The notes: generated by a model from the sequence alone, not told the origin. Counted from the first letter of the stretch, positions 47,401 through 62,400 are shown. The stretch: DNA of 64,000 nucleotides from Amphibalanus amphitrite (GCF_019059575.1 NW_024881532.1:62001-126000); one strand, 5' to 3'. A program made the numbers and translations.

Positions 47401-50400
47401 CCGCGCCCCTGGTTCTGCGGGCGACGGCCAGGATTGGACGAGGGCGACGAGCCGTCGGCGCCGGACCCAGAGGAGAATCAGTAACGAGCCCAGAGAGGAT
47501 CAGTAACGAACCCAGGACAAGATCAGTGATGGACCCGAGAATCAGTGATAGATCCGGGACAGGATCAGTGATAGATCTGACCCTGGGACAAGATCAGGAC
47601 TCGGAAAAGCATCAGTGATGGTCCAAGGAGAGGATCAATGACGAACACAGGGTCGCTCCAGCGGGCAGCACCTGAGCAAGGGCAGGGCTGCTATCTTTCG
47701 ATGAAGGCTGCACGCGCTAACTGCTTATGGAAAACTCCCATAATTCCAGCTCTTAATTAATCAATAACAAAGAAGGATTAGAAAGTCGATCACTTGTAGA
47801 CTGAACATAACCGACTAGCGCTGCATACCTCATACGCCGACCGAATATTAATACATGTCTCCACGACCTCTCCCAGACTGTCTGCTGGCATTACAAAACA
47901 CCGCGCCACCGCTGGATGTCAGCCCGACACTCAACAGTCGGTCGAAGTGGGCAGTTGAGCGGAACATAGACTAGCAGAGACACCAGAGTACTGCACGTCA
48001 ACGCATGTGAGCCTGACGGCCATGGTGAGAGAGTGACTAGACTTTCATAGACATGCCACATAGACGGACGTCAGTAGCGGCGGAACACCCTCAATTAAGG
48101 GGGACACTGCCGACTTTCGGTCCCATTCTTTCCATGCAACACCCACAGAGCTAATGTTAAAATGCAAAAAGCAAAGGGGGGGGGGGGCACGGTGCCCCGG
48201 TGCCCTCCCCGTTCCGCCGCCTATGACGGACGTAAGGATCCAGAGCAACGCATGGTCACCAGACACCAGCCGCTGTATTTAAATGGCGACCCTTCGCAGT
48301 GGGGCCTGGGTGGCAGGCAGACACTCAGAGCACTGCATGTTTATTGGTTGGTGGATGTGAGCGGCAACCTGCCACTGTAGGGTTCTCGTTAACAGACCGG
48401 CACTAACCTGGGAGCACTGGTCAATGTTTGAGCGGCGACCAGCCACGTTGGGGTGTGCGGGCGACAGACCGCTGTAACTCACCTGGGAGTAGAAGTCGGT
48501 GGCGGCCGCCAGGAAGAGCTGCGCCAGCTGCGGACACCGGCCGCCGGCCAGGTCCACCTCGTCGCCACACCGCTGCGCAAGAGGAACGGGGAGGGGGTTG
48601 TCACATGGACCGTAACAGGGAGTCAGAGGGCCTCGGCGTCACAGGAATGGCAACACAATGGGGCAGCATAACTATCGCCATTAGATATGGAATCAGGGAC
48701 CAGAAAAGCCGTGGGTTACGTGATCTTAGCATACGTATACATTACCGTCAGCAAGTAACTTTTCAATCTACTGACTGTAAAAGATAACTTTTCAATCTAC
48801 TGACTGTAGAAGAAAGTGCACTCCATTTAAATTATCCGTGACGCCTTAGCAATATATAAAACATCCCTAATCGACCACCTCCCGCAGCCCATCATCGCTC
48901 TCTAGTCTCCATCTCCGGTCTGTCCTGCAGTGCCTCCTCCTTCTCTGTCCCTCCTCTCCGCCCTTACCTGCAGCAGAGGGAAGGCGGCCCGCAGCCACGG
49001 CCGCCGGCTGGCTCCGGCCAGGAAACAGGACAGTAGCCACGTGGAGCGAGCAGAGGGACGCGCCGTGGCGAAATTGGGCAGACTGAAGAGCACCCAGTCC
49101 TGGAGCAGCGCCTCCTGCTGCTGGCTCACGCACGCCTCAAACACCTGGCGAAAGACGGAGAGGGAGTGTCAGGAAATAAACGTCAGCTGGGACGGGGGTC
49201 ATATGAAATAGTACGTGGAAGACGACAGAATGTACTCGTTTGAGCGTAACAATTACATAAACTGATATAATATGTGTATAAAGTCACAGGTAAACGTACA
49301 CGTATAGTCATTAATTTGATCAATTTTCACAACAAATTCACGGAAAATTAATAGCCACTGGACATTGTTTCGTCACGGTCAGTGCCACACGCCTTGTCCC
49401 AACCCCTCAGTAATCCCGGCACACCACGGTCCCGTCACCCGTGTCACCTTACCTGGAAAACTGTGTCGGCCAGTGCCAGCACGTGGCTCTGGTGGGGCGA
49501 TATGAACTCTCCAATGACTCGGTTCATGACCTCGGAGGGCGGACAGAGCTGCAGCAGGCCCGAGGTGACCGAGCTGCACAGCACCGTCGACAGGAAGCCC
49601 GGCGTGGCCTTCATCCTGGCGGGTGAGGAGAGAGGCGGTCGGTCAGAGCAGAGGAGGGCGAAGGTTCCCAATAGTAGGGACTTCAGGCATCAATGAACTG
49701 CAGGTGGTACACCTGACAACGGACTAGGAGGAACCACGCGCACGAATAAGCTCAACTTCCACTCACAATATTTCTGCAATAAGGTTTGTTTCTTTTCGAA
49801 ATCATTTCTTATTGTGAAAATAAATCAACGAAACATGATGGCACATTTTCTACACTTTCAAACCTTCCCAATCCCACACGCCCTGTCCAGCCACTCACTT
49901 TGTGAACACGTTGGAGTACTTTTCCAGCACGTGTATGAACGTCTCTGGTGTGGTGTGCGCGCCGGCAGCGGCCGGTCCGGAGAACAGACACGCTGTGAGC
50001 AGGGAGAGGGCGTGCAGCTGCCCGGGGCCGGAGCGGGACCTGAGCTGCTCCACGGCCAGCTCCAGGGGCCCGGCGGCGGCGCTCACCGTGCCGCACACCA
50101 CCAGACGCTCAATGCCCTGCGGCCAGGAATATATAGAACATGTTACGAACTATTAAAGGCACATAACGCCCGTAAGTTATACAATGCGCCCAACGCTAAC
50201 ATACATATTTGACGTTACGCATGATCACGTCGTCGCAATGACTTACGCGAGCATCGACATCGAGTATCAGACCAGTCAGTCGCTGACCTGACCAGCTCTG
50301 ACATGTCGCTGGACTTCCTGAGTGAAACATAGAGCTTCCAGGATCGGATGACTCATCTGGATCTGAGCCCTGGGCTGTCACTCACCTTCGTGAGTGCCTC

Positions 50401-53400
50401 ATACAGCGCTGAGGAGTGGGGTAACCTATGACACATCACTCACCTTCATGAGAGCCTCATAGAGCGCCGAGGATCGGGTGCTGCCGGCCAGTCCGAGCGC
50501 CAGCTGCAGTACGGCCGGCGAGAACTCGGACTCGGCCAGGCCGTCGTCGTAGTGCTGCAACACGTACACGGCCGCCGCCCACACCGACAGGTCGTGGTCG
50601 TCGTTGTAGCCGGGCACACTGAGAGAAAGAAGGAAGAGTCAAACAGTGGTAGCCAGCGGAGGGAGATCAGGTGATTTAGATTTATATTTAGAGAAAAATT
50701 TAGAAGAGAAAGATTTAGAGAAAATTCCGACAGGTCACTGGATTGGAGAACACAATAAGCGCGCTTGATAACTAAAGAACAGAATATAAATGGCGTACGA
50801 CCCAAAGCTCAGCACCACTCCCAGCATCCCCTCCAACTAGTCATTCATTCATTCATTCATTCATTTACCCATGCTTATTCGCCGCTTAGCCTTGACACGA
50901 CTTTTCCTTCAACAGTCCAAACCAAACTTCCAAACCTCACCAGTCCTGCCTCACACACTCGGACTCACGTGGCGATGTGGTGCAGGCTGCGCTGTACGAA
51001 CTCTCCTAGCGGCGGCAGTACTGCGCTGCTCAGCTCGCCCTGTCCCAGCTGCAGCAGGTACAGACAGCCGTGTACGGTGGCGCTGCGTACCGGCGGCAGC
51101 GGACAGCGGAGGCCGTGCTCCACAGCGCGGCGGACTGTCTCAACTACTGTAGATTCCTCCTGTTGGCGGGACAAAGATGTTAGAGAGCAGAGATAGATTG
51201 TCAGATGTGAGGCACCTCACCAATGACCGTGACCTCTCATATCAGGAAAACGAAAGGTCTGTAGCGGCGACATTGTGAGGCTAGAGGGTAATAATTGCAC
51301 CAAGGACTGTAATAGCAGGGACGAGCAACAGAGAGGCCAGATTGCATAAGGTTCTCTGAGATGAACATACGGATGACAGCTCTGTTCCACACATGAAGCC
51401 CAGCAGCCTACCATCCCCAACGTCCGTCACTCACGGCATTCAGGACCGCGGCCGCCTTGCAGAGTCCGAGCACCAGGTACTGTAGCATTATCTCGTCATC
51501 GACCGGGTGGAGCTGGTAGAGCGAGACGCAGGTGGCCAGCAGCCACTCGAACTGGCCGCGCTCGGTCAGTAGGTCTGAGAGCAGGACCGCTGAACGGAGC
51601 GTCTCGGTGAGCAGCGGCAGCGGTACGCCCATCTGAGGGGACGAGGGGGGGGGTGTCAGAAACGGCAGCGGCACGCCCATCTGAGGGGACGAGGGGGGGG
51701 GGTGTCAGCAGCAGTACACCCAACATCTGAGGACGAGGGGGAGGGAGGTGAGCGGCGGGACGCGTGTCTGAGAACGGATGGAGGGGTGGTCAAAAGCGGA
51801 ACAACACTTTTTTCGGGGGTTGTGGAGGACAGCCAGAGGCATGCCCATCTTAGGTTGGAGGGAGGGAACAGTTAGCGGCGGCACGCACATATTCGGACGG
51901 AGGGGAAGCGGTTGCTATATTGTCTTTAAATGGAGGGACGAAATCACGCCTCACCCAGTCATTTTCTTCATGCGTCACCGGGCTCACTCACCTCCGGCGC
52001 CGTCCACTGGGCGTACAGCTGCAGCAGGAACACCAGGCACGAGTTGATGTCCAGGCCGGCGGCCGCCAGCGCCACCTCGCGGCCCGAGTGGGCGCCGTCT
52101 GAGACAGACGGAGAGCCAAGGCGGTCAATAGGCAGGCAGGAGATAAACAACCAATCTACCAGCACCTAAGAACCTACGAGCTAAATATGAGTGGCAGGCA
52201 AAACAAAAGCTAATGATAAGTCAAAATCTGTTGGCGTGCGCTTCATCTTTGCGAACCACTTTAGCATTAACCCGCGCCCCAGTGGCGGTCTCAGCCAACT
52301 TCGCCCTAGTGGGGGGGGGGGGGCATATGTTACCACCCACCTCTAACTCAAAAACTAAGAGGGATAGAAAGACGCAGTAAAAAGCAGTCGATAGCTCTCA
52401 ATGCGTACGTTTGAAAGTATTCGGTCATTTTTCATCTTAGAGCAATATTGGGGTCACCAGAGGTCATCAAAGGTCAAAATTTGCCAATGGTCATTATATT
52501 TTTCAGAAAACATGCCGTTATCTCAGGAACTATGGTAGCTAGAAAAACGCATCGAACAGCAATCGATAGCTTTTGAACTCTTCTTTTGATAAAGTCATTA
52601 TCAAAATTGACCTCAGGTCAACGATTTAGCCTCCAGAGGGCAAAAACTCCAAAAATAGCTGTTTTTACGAAAAGTGTTTTTCGACAATAACTTTCGACTA
52701 CAAAAAGCCACGACATTTCTATTGCCAGAATCGTGTTCCTCTCGCCGAGACGCGTCGAATGAACTATAATTTGACCTTGAAAGGTCAACTTGAAAATTTG
52801 ACCTCAGGTCAAGGTCATGACCTGACCAGAAAAGGTCATGTTCCATATCAGTCGATGCGTCTCGGCAAGACAAACACAATGAGACCATCCCCAGCGTTCT
52901 ATCTCTTTCCAATCTCGAGTTATTGCCAAAAAAAACTGTTTGTAGCCTCAAATGACCTCGGATGACCTTTCTAGAGGCTATCAGCAAAAATGACACCTTG
53001 GTCATCACGGGTGGTCCAAATCATTGTGATTCTGAAATATTTGGACTGTTCCTATGCGTACACACGGATCTAGAGGCATTTTCATTTTTCTCCATTGACT
53101 TGTAATGGAAAGTTCACGCCACTGACCTGACCTTAGGTCACGGATATAAAAAATCAGAGATATACAAATTGTATGCGCCCATAACATCATGCAATCCACC
53201 AAGTTTAAACCTTTCCGACAAACACTGCAGGCTGGACATGATTGCAAACTTTTTTTAGGCTTGGTCAGTTAACTTGACCTGGTGACCTGACCTGACACGA
53301 CCTGGGGTTAAAAATTTCACACATTGTCCAAAATTGATGTACCAAAAGCTACCCCAAGCGGCGCGGCGCTACGCGCCGCGGTTTTTTATTTACACGCAAA

Positions 53401-56400
53401 AAACGCGACAGGGTGGTAACATATGCCCCCCCCCCCCCACTGGGGCGAAGGTTAATGCTAGACAGAAAAAGGTCAAAACGGAAAACATTTTGGCAGTAGC
53501 ATTTCGCAATCTAAGGCTGACGCATTGCTAAAAACTAAGCAACAGACATGGGGTTCCATTTCGTTCCCCGCCCACTTCATCCCCGCTCCCCACTCACTGT
53601 TGCCGCTGATGACTCCCTGCAGATAGCGCAGCGACAGCTGTCCGTGTCCATAGCTCCCCGCGTCGTGGCGCCGCTCCAGGTTGAGCTGCCGAGCGAACAC
53701 CATGGGCGGCAGCAGTGGCGAGGCAGCCACTGCCGCCTCCAGCTGCTGTAGTGTCCGGTGCAGGTGCATGATGGAGCTGGGAGGAGGACTAATGTCAGAC
53801 ACATCAGCTGGGCAGTGAATGTAATGAACCAGCAAACGATGCCTGCACGCAACCCAGGCAACGAAGAACAGCAAGTGAAGGTCTTCGGGTCATTTGCGTG
53901 CTCCAAGTCGACCTACCTCTAGAGCTGCAACGCCCTCCCCGCTCTCACAAGAGGCACCCATCGCGGCCCTTCGCACATGCCCCCTGTCACAGCCCTTCCC
54001 GGCTCCATCCTAACAAGTGACGTCCACCATTCACACACGGCTGCCACCCGCCTCACTCACCTCCCTGGCACGAACACAGGCTGGTGGTCTCGGGGGTAGT
54101 GCAGCGTGGCGCTGACCTCCGGGTAGCCCGGCGTCATGGCGGTGAGCGTCTGCAGTAGCAGCGAGGTGATGCCGCGCACCGCCAGGCAGTTGGTCTGTGA
54201 CGGAGTACAGGGAAACGTCAGTGACTTCAGAGCAAGCAGTGAAGTTTCGCAAAGGCTTAGGAGCAAACAATGGTAAAGATAACCACTACTGCTTTAGCCA
54301 GTCATGGTGCCAATGTCTGAGCTGAGCACACTCCACCATCCAGCCCTTTGCAACTGATGACTCCGTAACCCTGACCCGATCCTGTGCCCCTGACCTGCAG
54401 CAGGACGGCCAGTTCCTCTCGGTTGGAGGTGTCATCCTCGGTGGCCCCTGGTCCATAACCAGACCCTGTGACCTTGACCTGACCCTGTGACCTTGACCTG
54501 ACCCTGTGACCCTGACCTGTAGCAGGACGGCCAGTTCCTCGCGGTTGGAGGTGTCATCCTCAGTTGCCGCGTTCAGCACAGAGAGGTAAGTCATCCAGGT
54601 CTCCTCGAACTCACGGCGGCCCGTCCAGCCCAGAGTGTTCACCCTGTTTGGGGGAGAGACATGTGTCAATATCTTAAAAGGTAGACTGCCACCTTTTTTC
54701 CACAAAACGGTTTTCACTAGAGCTGAGCCACCTATGTCCCAGACTGAAGTCGGTTTTCCGAAATTCGAACCCGTTTGCGAGAAATCGGAGACCAAAGTTC
54801 AGTTTGATGCCATTTTTTTAGTCCAAGAAAACCGACATCTCTACTGTTTATCGATAACTTTGAAACATGAATTTTCTTATCTTTTGGTAAATATATGTCA
54901 AAACTTTGATTGTTTCGAGATCAGAGAAGAATTTTGGAGTGTCAAAATAAAAGTTAAACTTATATATTCAGTAGTTCATTTTTTCCAAAAAAGTGTGGGA
55001 AATGGGGTTTTGTTTGTTTGTTTATTGGGGCTTTAGGGCGCGTCGACTGCAAAGGTCATTTTGCGCCCATAACGTCGCGCTAGTAAAACAAGTGTTTCAA
55101 AAGAAGAAACTTTCTAGATATCAAGACTAGAAAGTAAGACTTTATAAAAAAAGACAGGGTAAAATAAAACAACGCAAGAGCGTCGTAATAGACAACTGAC
55201 TAGACAAGGAGACTAGAGAGGATTTGGGTTAGGTCGAGTAAATCGCTTTGAATTTGACTGCGCGGATAAAGGAAAAGATGTTGCCAGATAAGACCCAGGG
55301 TGACTCGTCACCCAGCAGGTGGCGGACAGTGGTAGCCGGAGCGATGCGGCCGAGGTAGCGCGTCCGGTCTGGTTCTAGAAGTGGACAAGATAAGAGCACG
55401 TGAGCGACGGTAAGAGGCGCGGAACAACCGTTGCAAATGGCCTGCTCGTCTCCGCGGAGGAGGTGGCCATGCGTGGCATATGTATGGCCGATTCGGAGCC
55501 TGCACAAGATCACCTCGTTGGACCGGTTGTCTTGCAAGCAAGACCTCCATGGCTCCAAAGTCGGCTTCACCTCACGGAGCTTTCCGCCTCCACGTAGGCT
55601 CCACTCTGCCTGCCACTCAGAGAGAATGAAAGATCGCACAGCCGAATAAAGGTCACGCGCCGGCAATGGCAGACGTCGAGTGCAGGAGGCTGCGGCCGCG
55701 CGCCTCGCGGCCGCATCTGCCAGCTCGTTGCCGTGTATGCCGACGTGGCTGGGAATCCAGCAGAACTGAACAAATTTTCCCGATTGTTCCACTGACTGAA
55801 GTCGAGCTAAAATGTCTTGAACGATCGGGTCAACTGGATTAAAACTCCGTAACGCCAAAAGGCTACTTAGGGAGTCCGATAAAATCAAGTAAGAAAGGCC
55901 GTCCGACACCTCGATAAAACACAGAGCCTTCTCGATGGCGACTAGCTCAGATGAAAACACCGAGGCAAAAGAAGGTAGAGAGAATGAGCGGGTATCGCGA
56001 CCTGCGATAAAAGCACATCCCACTCCCTCAGGTGTTTTTGATCCGTCTGTAAAAACGGTGTTAAAACCATCGTACGAGACGATGTGTTGCAAGGCCCTGA
56101 CTCGCGCCTCACAAGGCAGCAAGTCATCCTTCTTAACTTCGGAGAGTGAGAGATCTACTTGAGGTTTTGCGTGTTTCCAAGGCGGAGAGGACGTACCCCA
56201 GCTACGTCGTACGACACGTAAACCTATGTTGGCTGCGGAGAAGAGACCTCTCATGCGCGCTCCAAAGCAGAGCGATTGTCGCGCTCTGTCAAGTCGAGTG
56301 TAGTAGGTGGAGAAGACGTACGGATACGTCGGATGCGTCGGGAACTGACGCAGTTTCAGCGCATAGCGCATCCCAAGCATCTGGCGGCGTAGGGATAGAG

Positions 56401-59400
56401 GCGGCTCGTGCGCCTCAGCAAGAAGGCTGCTGCTGGGCGAGGTGCGGAAGGCTCCGGTGGCGACACGGATTGCAGCATGATGGACTGCGTCGAGGACCTT
56501 TTTGCTGGATTGGCTCGCTGAATCGTACACAAAAGAAGCGTAATCCAGCTTCGACCGAACTATCGATCGGTACAGGAGAAGAAGGGTCCTGCGGTCCGCC
56601 CCATAAGATGTGCGAGCAACACATTTTAAAACGTTCAGGGATTTAAAACACCGTTCCCGAAGCGTTCTAAAATGTTCCTTATACGTCAAGCGACTGTCAA
56701 AATAAATCCCAAGAAACTTCGCCACCGGCCGAGTGGGAATCACCTGTCCGTAGAGCTTGATTCCCAAAGCTAGGTCGTCACAACGTCGGCGGCAAAAGTG
56801 CATTGCCACGGTCTTCGCTGTGGAAAAACGAAGACCATTCTTACCGCTCCACCTCTCCAAACGTGTTACGGCGAGCTGCAGCTGTCTAGCCGCGTGTCGA
56901 GCGCTTGAAGCAGCAAACCAGATGGCAAAATCGTCGACAAAAAGCGATCTCCCGATGGAAACCGGGAGGTCGTCGACGATGTCATTGATTGCCACCGCGA
57001 ACAACGCCACACTAAGCACCCCACCCTGGGGAACTCCGTTCTCCTGGGTAAAACTGCTCGAGAAATCACTGCCAACTCGGACTTTAACCCGCGCCCTGCT
57101 GGGGGGGGGGGGGGTGTTTGAACACCCCCCCTTGTGGTTTTTCGCGAATATCTCAAAAACGGCCGCGCGGAGCGCCGCCGTTTTTGGTACACCTTATCAC
57201 ACATCAATTCTACACATGTTGTGAAAATTTCAGACCAAGGTCATTCAAGGTCAGGTCACCAGGTCACTTGAAGTGACCTCACCTCATAAAAACTTTCAAT
57301 GTCTGTCATAGCTACACCGAGTGACCGATCGCTTTGTAACTTTCAGCGATTGCTTAGAGCAATAGCATGTACAAAATGTATATCTCAGAATTTTGATATC
57401 GATGACCTAAGGTCAGGTCAATTTTGCGACCTCCCCATTATAAGTCAATGGGAGAAAATTGAAATGCGCCTCTTTTGGATGAAAGACATTATAAACACTC
57501 CCAAACACCGAATTACAAGTGGTTTAGACACACTGAACATGAAAATGGTGTCCGTGACCCTTGTTTATGCCCTGAGGTCATCTTAGGTCACGAATGGTAT
57601 CTAACAGTTTTTCGCAAATAACTTTTGATAGAGGCATGCTAGAGCGATGAAAACGCCTTAGATGTGTTCAGCTCGACGATACGGATCGACTGATATGCAA
57701 CATGACCCTTTCCGGTCAGGTCATGACCTTGACCTGAGGTCAATTTTTCAAGTTGACCTTTCAAGGTCAAGTTATAGTTCATTCGATGCGTCTTGACGAG
57801 AGGAACACGATGCCGGTTAAAGTAAGCTCGTGCAAGGCTTGGGTCAAAAGTTATTGCAGAAAAACTGTTTTCGAAAAAATCGGCTATTTTTGCAGTTTTT
57901 GCCCCCTGCAGGCAAAACCGTTGACGTTAGGTCAAATCTGAGAAAATTACTCAGAAAGGGCGTTAATAGGGCTATCGAATGCGCTTTTCCGCGGCGCTGT
58001 AGCTCTATTGGTTCCCAAGTTATGCGTTGGCTTCTTGGAAATTTTCGACATTCGACCTGGAAATCGGCGAAATTTTGCCTTCAATGACCTCTGGTGACCT
58101 GACCTTTGACCTGACCAAAAAATTGACCGAAGTGATTTCGTCATTATTTTTGACGCTCTTTCGAACGCCGCCTTCCGCGTATCGCTACGTGGCCCAGGAG
58201 CCGAGTTACAAGGGGGGGTGTTCAAACACCCCCCCCCCCCCCCAGCAGGGCGTGGAAATCCAGGACCCCCAGCCGGGCGCGGGTTAAACCGACGACCCGA
58301 TAAAAAATTCTTGATAAAGAGGCCCATCCGGCCGCGTATGCCGTACTTATATACTTTGGAAAGTATGCTGTGTCGTAAGACTGTATCATAGGCCGCCTCA
58401 ATATCAAAGAACAGTGCTCCAAGGTGCTTCTTTTCAGTAAAACAGGTGCGTATCTCGGTGTCAAGGGCTAAAATGTGGTCAACAGGGCTGCGGTGCTTTC
58501 TAAAACCGCACTGGGCGTTTGTAAAAACACCGTGATGTTCCAGAAACCAGCTAAAACGCACATTGACCATCTTCTCCATCAGCTTTGAAAGCGATGATGT
58601 GAGAGAGATGGGCCGATAATGGAGAGGGTCATGTCCCGACTTGCCAGCCTTCAAGATAGGAATGATAATGGCTTCCCGCCAGGTCTCAGGGAAGGTGCCA
58701 GTCTCCCAAAGCGAATTGAAGGTTTCTAGCAGCGCCTCGAGGGCAACTGTGGGTAGATGACGGAGCATGTCGTTGTGGACTGCATCCGGACCTTCTGAGA
58801 CGCTGCGCAACGAGCTGATGGCAGACGTGAGTTCAGCCATAGAGAAAGGCTCGTTGTACACCAAATTTTCAGCTGTGCTGAAGTCCACGGCGGCTGGTGC
58901 AGGTCGTGAGGACGGCTCTCCTCGGCAGCGCTGATAGAGTGCACGGCCTATCGTCTCTGCGACGTCTGAAGGGTGAGATATGTCCGTGTTGTTCACTCTT
59001 AAAACCGGAAGCGGAACAGAGCTGAACCGGCCTTCAATGCGCTTCATGCGTGCCCATATCTGGGTCGTAGGAGTAAAACGGTTTAAGGAACTTACGTAAG
59101 TGCGCCATGAAACAGCCTTTGCCTCCTTTAAAACGCGTCGGGCAAAAGCCCGCGCTCTCTTAAAAGCGATGAGGTTCTCAGTAGTACTACTCCGGTCAAA
59201 CTTTCTAAAAGCGCGCTTCCTGGCACGAATCGCATCTCCGCATTCCTTGGTCCACCACGGGACCGGAGGACGACGAGGCTGACTCGACGTCTTGGGTATG
59301 CACCCGTTTGCGGAGTCAATGAGTAAACATGTAAAATCCTCTGTAGACATCACAGAGGGGTCGGCTCTGGATAAAACAGAGGCCTCTACAGCGGCCTGGA

Positions 59401-62400
59401 ATTCGCCCCAGTCGGCTTTCCGAACATTCCACCTAGGTGGACGGTTGCCTGACACTGGGGACTCCTGGTGCTCCAGCCACACTGGGAAGTGGTCGCTCCC
59501 GAGTGGGTCGTGATGGACGGACCAGGTAAAAAGCTGAGCTAGCCGCGGACTGACTAAGCTCAGGTCCAGAGCCGATGTTTGACCGGAGGGTGTTGTAAAA
59601 TGGGTGCGCTGTCCTGTATTTAAAATACACAGCGCCTCATCGCGGATAAAAGATTCTAAAAGTCGACCACGAGTGCCAGTCGTGTCGCATCCCCACGCCA
59701 GGCTATGGGCATTAAAATCGCCGACTACCAGGACCGGAGGTGGAAGCTCATCGACAAGTCGATGCAGCTCAACCACCGGGAGCGCTATACCTGGTGGTAG
59801 GTATAAAGAGCACACTGTCAGTTCCCGGTGGTTGAAATCAACTCTGGCGGCCACCGCCTGCAAGGGAGTCTGCAGCGGCACCTGGCGAGCAGGTACGCTG
59901 TGGTGAACCGCCAGAAGCACACCTCCATGGGCAATGGTAGGGGTGTCCAGGTCTCTTCTAAAAACAGAGTAGCCCTTGATGGCAAAGGTAACGTTTGGCG
60001 CTAGCTTGGTCTCCTGGAGACCTAAAACAAGGGGTGTGCGCCAACGGATAAGAGACTGTAGGTCCTGGTAGTTGGCCCGGAGGCCTCTACAGTTCCACTG
60101 TAGAATAAAAGGCGTGGTTAAAAAGGCGCAAAAAGGGCGCGTATAACATGAGGCAAAGGCGCACACAGATACCTGACTGACCACAAAAAAAAAGGTAAAA
60201 AGCACCGAGAGAAATGCACCTGGTAAAAAAGCGCAATGGCGCGAAAAAGATAAAAGGATAAAAGAGGAAATGACTAGACTGAAAGACTAGACTAGGTCCT
60301 CTAACTCCGAGGAGGCGCTCCCCCCGTAACGGATACGGGGATGCCCCGAGCCCTCTCGGTGTAGCCTCCCTTCAGCAGAGGCAGATCGGGCGTGGCTCGA
60401 GCCCTGCTGGGGCTTTTTCGCCCGGGGGGCGTCACCCTCCGAGGGTGACCAGCTCGGGGGCGTCTGCCGCTTGGCGAGGCGCCCTGGAGCCGCGGAGGTC
60501 TGTTGCCGCCCCGACGGGGATGTCGAGGCAGCGGCCTGTGTCCTCGACTCAGGCGTCTCTGGCAGCGGCGGTGGTGGCCGCCGCTGCGGAGGTGGAGGAG
60601 GCGGCGGGGGACCCATGATGGGCCGAGTCCCCGCCTCAGGTGTCTCCGGGGTGTCAGCGGCAACAGCCGCATTGGCACTCCCGGAGGCGGAGTCGGCAGA
60701 CGAGGCTTCCTTAGCCTCGAGGGCCTTCTGGACGAGGCGAGCCCTCCTCGCCTCGCGTGCCTTCCTCTCCTCCTCCCCCCGCCGCAGCGCCTCCTGCACC
60801 GCCGTGGGCGGTCGGGGGCGGGGCGGGGTGGGTGGCGCCTTACCCTGCGCCGGGGGGCGCCGACCACCCTGTCGGCGCTGGACGACGGCCCAGCCGTCTC
60901 CATCACCGTTCGCGGCTGGAGCGGGACTGGGTGGACCCCACACTGACTCTTGAGCAGCCTGCTCTGTGTTGCTCGGCGGCGCACGAGGCGCCGTGGTGTC
61001 CGCTGAGTCACCAGTGGCTACGACGGTGAGGCCGAATCGTTTGAGAAGCTGCACGAGCTGTGCTACACTCATCTGGGAGGCATCGGTAGAGTTTGTGACT
61101 CTCACCTTCTGGGCATACGAGGTCTTCGGGTGACTCTGGTTGTACACCTCCCGGGCCTCTTTGAAAGACAAATTTCTGGTAGCCTTGATGGTCATGATCT
61201 CTTTCTCCTTGGCGTATGCAGGGCAAGACCTATCATACGCGGAGTGCGGCGTCTGCCCCTCTCCGCAGTTGACGCATCGGGGGGTCTCCGAGTCACAGGT
61301 TTCGTCAGTGTGGTCCTGCGAAGCACACTTGGAGCACGTGGGTCTTCCTCGGCAGTTGTCCTTTGTGTGGCCGAAACGTTGGCAGCGGAAGCAGCGCATG
61401 GGCGCTGGGACGAAAGGCCGCACGCGAACCTTCACGTAGCCCACGCGAATCTCACTCGGCAAGTCAGTAGAGTCAAAAGTTAGAATGATGTTGTTGGTCG
61501 AGACCGTGCCTCTCTTCGTCATGATGCGGCGAGCCGCTGTCACGCCGAAATCGGCGAGCCCGTCCGCAATGTCCTCGTCGCTCACTCCCCTCAGATCGAA
61601 GCAGTTAATGACCCCTCGTGAGGAGTTCTTAGAGCGGTGGGGCTCCACTGTAAGCGGGATGGAGACGAGCCTCCGGCCGGATGCCCGTCCCTCGGAGAAC
61701 ACGAAGCGAGTAGCGTCCAACGCTTTCGCCGCCTCCTCGCTTTTCCTGAACTCGACCTCCAGCGCGCCATCACGCATCCGGTCACAACGAACGATTGAAC
61801 CAAACCGGTCGCAGCCATCCTTCCGCTGGAAGGGCGACAGAGAGCTCAGCTCCCTGTCTGCGCTCCGGAAGATAAGGATCTTAGGAGATCGTGGACCTTT
61901 CTCGAGCACCGTTCGCCTGTCGGCCGAGGCCAACGGGCGAGGACCGGCCGAGGCCGAGGGATTGGACTGGGGGGAAGGGGGATCGGTCAAGTTATCCATG
62001 TGAAAGAGTTGGTCTCCGCCAGCTCGGCCGCCGACGCTCCGCAACGGCGCCGCTACAAGGCCTGGGACGGCCGAGCTGACTGTACGGGACTTGGCGGCAC
62101 CTTCCGAGGGGGAGAGAGAGGCTCACCACCCCCCACGGTCGGATACCGCCTCCTCCCTTGACGCCTAGCCGAGTCACCGCCAGGGGCAGCGACAGATCAG
62201 TCCCACCGACGGAGGACGAGCACAAGTGCCCGAACCCCGCCGGCGACACCTCTCCGACACCACCCCCGGCGGCATCACGACTGGGAATGGCTCCTCAAGT
62301 GCGGCGCCCCACTGAGTGTCCCGCCCTTACAGAACTCAGGGCCAAAGAGGCGTGTTGCCCAGCCACCGCGACTGGCTCCGCACGGTGGGGGGCTCAACCT

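Noticed and set aside
60301..61011. 236-codon and other open frames over retrotransposon ORF1
   Set aside because: Overlap the zinc-knuckle ORF1 in its proline-rich half; no motifs of their own.
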